Positions 63,303 to 64,000 of a stretch of 64,000 bases of DNA are shown piece by piece; positions within the stretch are counted from its first letter, which is position 1, and each line of letters begins with the position of its first letter. The notes under the pieces are model-generated. The model did not search any database. It saw nothing but the letters and a program-made list of their open reading frames with translations, and had not been told where the DNA came from. The DNA comes from Sphingomonas echinoides ATCC 14820 (GTDB lineage: Bacteria; Pseudomonadota; Alphaproteobacteria; Sphingomonadales; Sphingomonadaceae), in the NCBI RefSeq assembly GCF_000241465.1, contig NZ_JH584235.1, forward strand, positions 1,441,792-1,505,791, written 5' to 3'. The translations under genes were made by a program, and so were the position numbers.

Positions 63303-63347
63303 CTTTAAGGCGGTATTCGGATACCCGTCAGCAAACCCGCCTATTGC

Positions 63348-63376
63348 TTGACTTTTGCCCACCTTCGCCGCAATAG
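63348..63376 (+). promoter_or_regulatory. Predicted promoter of rplM-rpsI
   Basis: TTGACT (63348-63353), 17-base spacer, CAATAG (63371-63376). The -35 is strong and the -10 weak but has the spacing right. It predicts a transcript start near 63383, at the base of the hairpin described next. Confidence 0.6.
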
Positions 63377-63386
63377 GCCGCTCATC

Positions 63387-63410
63387 GGTGCCGTCCTTCG
63401 GGGCGGCACC
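63387..63410 (+). promoter_or_regulatory. 5'-terminal UUCG hairpin in the rplM leader
   Basis: Ten-bp stem (63387-63396 with 63401-63410, one G-U pair) closed by the very stable C(UUCG)G tetraloop. It would start a few bases from the predicted 5' end of the rplM-rpsI mRNA, 40 bases before the ribosome binding region. A role in mRNA stability or in feedback by L13 is possible; a terminator is less likely because only four Ts follow after a gap. Confidence 0.55.
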
Positions 63411-63451
63411 TGTCGTTTTACACCCGTTCATACATAAAGGTCACAAGCCCC

Positions 63452-63931
63452 ATGAAGGCGCTGATGAAGACCACCAAGCCGGCACTGCCGCATGAGGTGG
63501 AAAAAAAGTGGCTGATCATCGATGCCGATGGTCTGGTCGTCGGCCGCATGGCCTCGATCGTCGCCAATATCCTGCGCGGCAAGCACAAGCCGAGCTTCAC
63601 CCCGCACGTCGATTGCGGTGACAATGTCATCATCATCAACGCGGACAAGGTCAAGTTCACCGGCAACAAGCTGAAGGACAAGGTCTATTACAAGCACACC
63701 GGTTATGCCGGCGGCATCAAGGGCATCACCGCGGGCAAGGTGCTCGAAGGTCGTTTCCCCGAGCGCGTGATTGAAAAGGCGATCGAGCGGATGATCCCGC
63801 GCGGCCCGCTTGGCCGTCAGCAGCTGCGCAACCTGCGCGTCTTCGCCGGCACCGAGCATCCGCACGAAGCGCAGAACCCCGAAGTCCTCGACATCGGCGC
63901 CATGAACCGCAAGAACAAGGTGGGCAACTAA
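63452..63931 (+). CDS. rplM: 50S ribosomal protein L13
   Basis: Large-subunit protein of 159 residues. The segments [44 protein letters not shown], and [23 protein letters not shown] [10 protein letters not shown] motif define L13, which is needed early in 50S assembly. N-terminal [18 protein letters not shown] matches sphingomonad L13 starts; an ATG five codons later is also possible. Followed at once by rpsI (TAATG), the usual pair. Confidence 0.97.
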   Translation: MKALMKTTKPALPHEVEKKWLIIDADGLVVGRMASIVANILRGKHKPSFTPHVDCGDNVIIINADKVKFTGNKLKDKVYYKHTGYAGGIKGITAGKVLEGRFPERVIEKAIERMIPRGPLGRQQLRNLRVFAGTEHPHEAQNPEVLDIGAMNRKNKVGN

Positions 63932-64000
63932 TGTCCGACAACCGCCAGTCCCTCGCCGATCTCGCCGGCCTGACCAACACCCCTGCCCCCGTCGTCCCGG
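63931..64000 (+). CDS. rpsI: 30S ribosomal protein S9, N-terminal part (cut by window edge)
   Basis: Only the first 23 codons are present, starting at ATG 63931 within the rplM stop (TAATG). They encode [20 protein letters not shown], an N-terminal extension of the kind seen before the S9 core in alphaproteobacteria. Identity rests mainly on its place after rplM; the conserved core lies outside the window. Confidence 0.85.
   Translation, partial: MSDNRQSLADLAGLTNTPAPVVP

Noticed and set aside
1..64000. Mobile element, prophage, CRISPR array, tRNA or rRNA
   Set aside because: No transposase, integrase, phage genes, direct-repeat array or tRNA-like cloverleaf was noticed in the intergenic regions; all long gaps were read on both strands by eye, which can miss weak cases.

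Overview
This is a GC-rich chromosomal segment of an alphaproteobacterium, almost certainly a member of the Sphingomonadaceae (Sphingomonas or a close relative). The assignment is an inference from gene style, not from a marker search: several TonB-dependent receptors, a FecI/FecR/FecA set, cbb3 oxidase genes followed by an FnrL-type regulator, the L13/S9 ribosomal pair with a typical sphingomonad L13 N-terminus, very dense gene packing and many GTG/TTG starts. I see no tRNA, rRNA, CRISPR array, prophage or insertion sequence.

Layout. 0-4.3 kb: end of an M28 peptidase, rlmB, a lipoprotein, a 2Fe-2S ferredoxin, an AlkA-type glycosylase and mtnP, closed by a 60-bp palindromic repeat. 4.4-11.1 kb: a CitE-like lyase gene at the end of a tripartite RND efflux operon. 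11.4-17.5 kb: a penicillin-acylase-family enzyme facing a FecI-FecR-FecA surface-signalling set. 17.6-18.5 kb: a family 2 glycosyltransferase.

18.8-31.9 kb: the most distinctive region. A LysR-type regulator is divergent from a tightly coupled ten-gene operon: a quaternary-ammonium-type Rieske oxygenase, a Cys/Met-metabolism PLP enzyme, two flavoproteins, the four subunits of heterotetrameric sarcosine oxidase (soxBDAG), an MFS carrier and purU. It reads as a complete route for stripping N-methyl groups from a betaine-like compound through a sarcosine-like intermediate, with the C1 units going to tetrahydrofolate and formate. The PLP lyase and the absent oxygenase reductase do not fit the known glycine betaine or stachydrine routes, so the substrate is open.

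32-56 kb: a low-oxygen/stress block. It holds a TonB receptor, a TPR-sulfotransferase, fnrL, a small Cys-rich exported protein, ccoNOQPGHIS, adhP, an aldehyde dehydrogenase, a fatty-acid-hydroxylase-family protein, an APH/kinase fusion, an L,D-transpeptidase, a universal stress protein, an old yellow enzyme, a UBP zinc finger and a cNMP-domain thioredoxin-reductase-like protein. Four intergenic sites match TTGAY-N4-RTCAA exactly, as expected for the FnrL protein encoded here, which carries the E-x2-S-R recognition motif and four candidate Fe-S cysteines.

56-64 kb: housekeeping genes (nitrobindin-like protein, DUF6629-type membrane protein, dxs, GNAT), a MerC-Zur pair with a candidate Zur box, heme A synthase (ctaA) with a coupled exported protein, then rplM and the start of rpsI behind a promoter and a stable UUCG hairpin. 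The window cuts the first peptidase gene and rpsI.
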